This document shows, in pieces, positions 62,726 to 64,000 of a DNA stretch of 64,000 nt. The stretch covers positions 1-64,000 of the forward strand of contig JALNZF010000017.1 of assembly GCA_023229435.1 (NCBI GenBank), read 5' to 3'. Numbering within the stretch: position 1 is the first letter of the stretch; every line of letters begins with the position of its first letter. The notes under the pieces were generated by a model, which did no database searches, was not told the origin of the DNA, and was given only the letters and a program-made list of their open reading frames with translations. The translations under genes and the position numbers were made by a program. This DNA comes from Nitrospirota bacterium. Lineage in GTDB: Bacteria; Nitrospirota; UBA9217.

Positions 62726-63094
62726 TTATCTCGCAGGCCTTATATCAAGCCCGACGATGACGCGCTCCGTGTTGGATAGATCGCCAATGAGCTTTTTTAT
62801 GGGAGGCGGCAGTTTCCGTACCAAGGTCGGCATGGCGAGGATCTGGTCTCCCCGGGCCAGCTGAGGATTTTTCATGAGGTCTATGATCTCGATTTTATAT
62901 TTCCCCGCAAGGTGCTCCTCACAGATCCGCTTGAGATTTGCGAATGCAGCAAGAGATTTCGGTGTTTGGCCCGCAACGTAAAGTCTGAGGTCCCATAGTT
63001 CTTCCGGGACTATCCTCTTTTTTGTTTTGGCTGTCTTTGTCGTTGTCTTCCTCGACCTTGATCTTACACTCTTTATTGTATCGGTTTTTTTCAT
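62726..63094 (-). CDS. kaiB: KaiB-like protein (first in the cluster)
   Basis: A 122-residue KaiB with a 35-residue Lys/Thr/Arg-rich N-terminal extension, then [40 protein letters not shown] and [20 protein letters not shown]. Its ATG overlaps the kaiC stop in ATGA, so translation is coupled, and GGGAGACCC precedes it within kaiC. The paralogue downstream is of similar length; one copy may act as inhibitor or partner of the other. Confidence 0.92.
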   Translation of the reverse strand: MKKTDTIKSVRSRSRKTTTKTAKTKKRIVPEELWDLRLYVAGQTPKSLAAFANLKRICEEHLAGKYKIEIIDLMKNPQLARGDQILAMPTLVRKLPPPIKKLIGDLSNTERVIVGLDIRPAR

Positions 63095-64000
63095 TTGACG
63101 GGTCTCCCGCTCCTCGACTTGTTTGTCCTCGCTCCGGCGTCATGCTCCCGCCTCAGTGACATTTTTTTCTGGTCTTCCTGGACAACCTGTTTCTTCAACT
63201 TCAACTCGCCGAGATTGACGTTTAGTTCTTCCTCTTCCGCTTCGTACTGCGACTGTAAAGCCGCGACCTGCGCTTCTATCGCTTGTCGTTTGCGGGCCAG
63301 CTCTCGTTTCTTGCGTTCGATCTCTTCACTGCGCAGGGTTTCTTCCGACAGTTCCCTTGCCTCCTGCGCGGCCCGGGCCGATCCGGTCAGCACATTTTCT
63401 CCGCCCTTATACACGTCGATGAGATCGATGCCTTTGTCGGTCAACAGGAACTCGCGGATCTGGTTCGAATGCTCCATGCCGCGGGATTTCAAAACATACA
63501 GGCCGCGGTTGCGCTCGCCGCCCAGCTCGATATCGCGCAGGGATATCCAGGTGTCCATAAGCGATGAAACGGCAAGGTCAGTCTGTTCAAGCATGTGCTG
63601 CTGGGAAAGGTTCGTAAAAAATGCGGTGATCTTTTTCAATTTCAGATAATCGATCAACCGGGTCAGCATGGCCTTTACTTCGTTGGCGCCCGCAACGGCC
63701 ATGAGGTTTGTTATGGGGTCGAAGAGTATGGCGTGAGGCTTAATATCCTCGATCAGGCGATGTATCCTGGCGAGGTGCATCTCGAGCCCGTACATCGTCG
63801 GCCGGGCCGCGTGGATCGTGAGGCGGCCCCGCCTTGTCCACTGCTCGATATCGATGCCGATGGAGCGCATGTTGCGGATGATCTGGTTTTCCGATTCTTC
63901 AAAAGCAAGATAGAGGCAGCGCTCCCCTCTCCTGCAAACGGAATCGGCAAAATGGGCGGCCATGCTCGTCTTTCCCGTCCCCGCCGTACCCGAGACCAGA
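63091..64000 (-). CDS. kaiC: KaiC-like ATPase, 5' end beyond window
   Basis: The C-terminal ~303 residues of a KaiC-family RecA/P-loop ATPase. The last bases of the window encode [14 protein letters not shown], the Walker A, and the frame continues beyond 64000. Features inside: [26 protein letters not shown] (Walker B), [12 protein letters not shown]. The C-terminal ~75 residues form a charged coiled coil ([20 protein letters not shown]) unlike cyanobacterial KaiC. The A-loop and phosphorylation sites cannot be judged here. It is the promoter-proximal gene of kaiC-kaiB-kaiB. Confidence 0.88.
   Translation of the reverse strand, partial: LVSGTAGTGKTSMAAHFADSVCRRGERCLYLAFEESENQIIRNMRSIGIDIEQWTRRGRLTIHAARPTMYGLEMHLARIHRLIEDIKPHAILFDPITNLMAVAGANEVKAMLTRLIDYLKLKKITAFFTNLSQQHMLEQTDLAVSSLMDTWISLRDIELGGERNRGLYVLKSRGMEHSNQIREFLLTDKGIDLIDVYKGGENVLTGSARAAQEARELSEETLRSEEIERKKRELARKRQAIEAQVAALQSQYEAEEEELNVNLGELKLKKQVVQEDQKKMSLRREHDAGARTNKSRSGRPVK

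Overview
The window reads as a chromosomal segment of a Gram-negative, GC-rich environmental bacterium. Outer-membrane barrels, lipoproteins, sigma-54 activators, PAS-rich two-component proteins, a DUF4388-DnaJ-TPR protein, a CheB/CheR fusion, an FdhE homologue and a KaiC-KaiB-KaiB cluster are a combination known from Deltaproteobacteria (Geobacter-like) and Nitrospirota. The sequence alone does not fix the phylum. No rRNA, tRNA, CRISPR array, prophage or intact transposon was recognised. Apart from the first gene (304-1788, plus strand), every convincing gene is on the minus strand, so blocks are transcribed from high to low coordinates.

Layout. 0.3-9.1 kb: DUF4388/DnaJ/TPR protein, FdhE, a YihY/BrkB membrane protein, a CheB-CheR-PAS fusion and an AsmA-like protein. 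9.1-14.75 kb: a probable copper-handling block with a DUF302 protein, three methionine-rich exported proteins, an outer-membrane protein, a c-type cytochrome and a CopA-type ATPase. 14.8-22.7 kb: DUF1566, cardiolipin synthase ClsB-like, DUF6629, lone CheB, alpha/beta hydrolase, DJ-1/PfpI, a second YihY and an alternative-oxidase-like di-iron protein. 22.9-28.5 kb: PqiA-like protein, DUF3108 protein, an RpoS-sized sigma factor, a B12-radical SAM enzyme and an unknown 134-residue protein. 28.5-37.7 kb: receiver and kinase genes that share one PAS family, plus RNB ribonuclease, phospholipase A, DUF883-like/holin-like pair, DUF3365 haem protein and gene fragments.

37.7-47.2 kb is a dense run of envelope and stress genes: two tandem AI-2E-type transporters, TMEM175, and many very small proteins (entericidin-like lipoprotein, lmo0937, DUF3309, DUF3185, CsbD, a 45-residue and a 39-residue protein), OmpA/DUF4398 lipoproteins and a triple-BON protein. 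47.4-56.1 kb holds five DUF3494 (ice-binding-like) surface proteins with varied Ig-like N-terminal parts and an OmpA-Ig-barrel fusion. 56.5-64 kb: an outer-membrane protein, two sigma-54 activators, a YgiN-like monooxygenase and kaiB-kaiB-kaiC, the last running off the right edge.

The general theme is envelope and stress adaptation. Intergenic spaces carry at least four dispersed repeat families (called A-D here), a leader-like repeat (L) directly in front of three small envelope genes, and gene fragments of sensor proteins. The most unusual candidates for follow-up are the Met-rich copper block, leader repeat L, the Cys-rich C-terminal module shared by signalling proteins, and the DUF3494 array.
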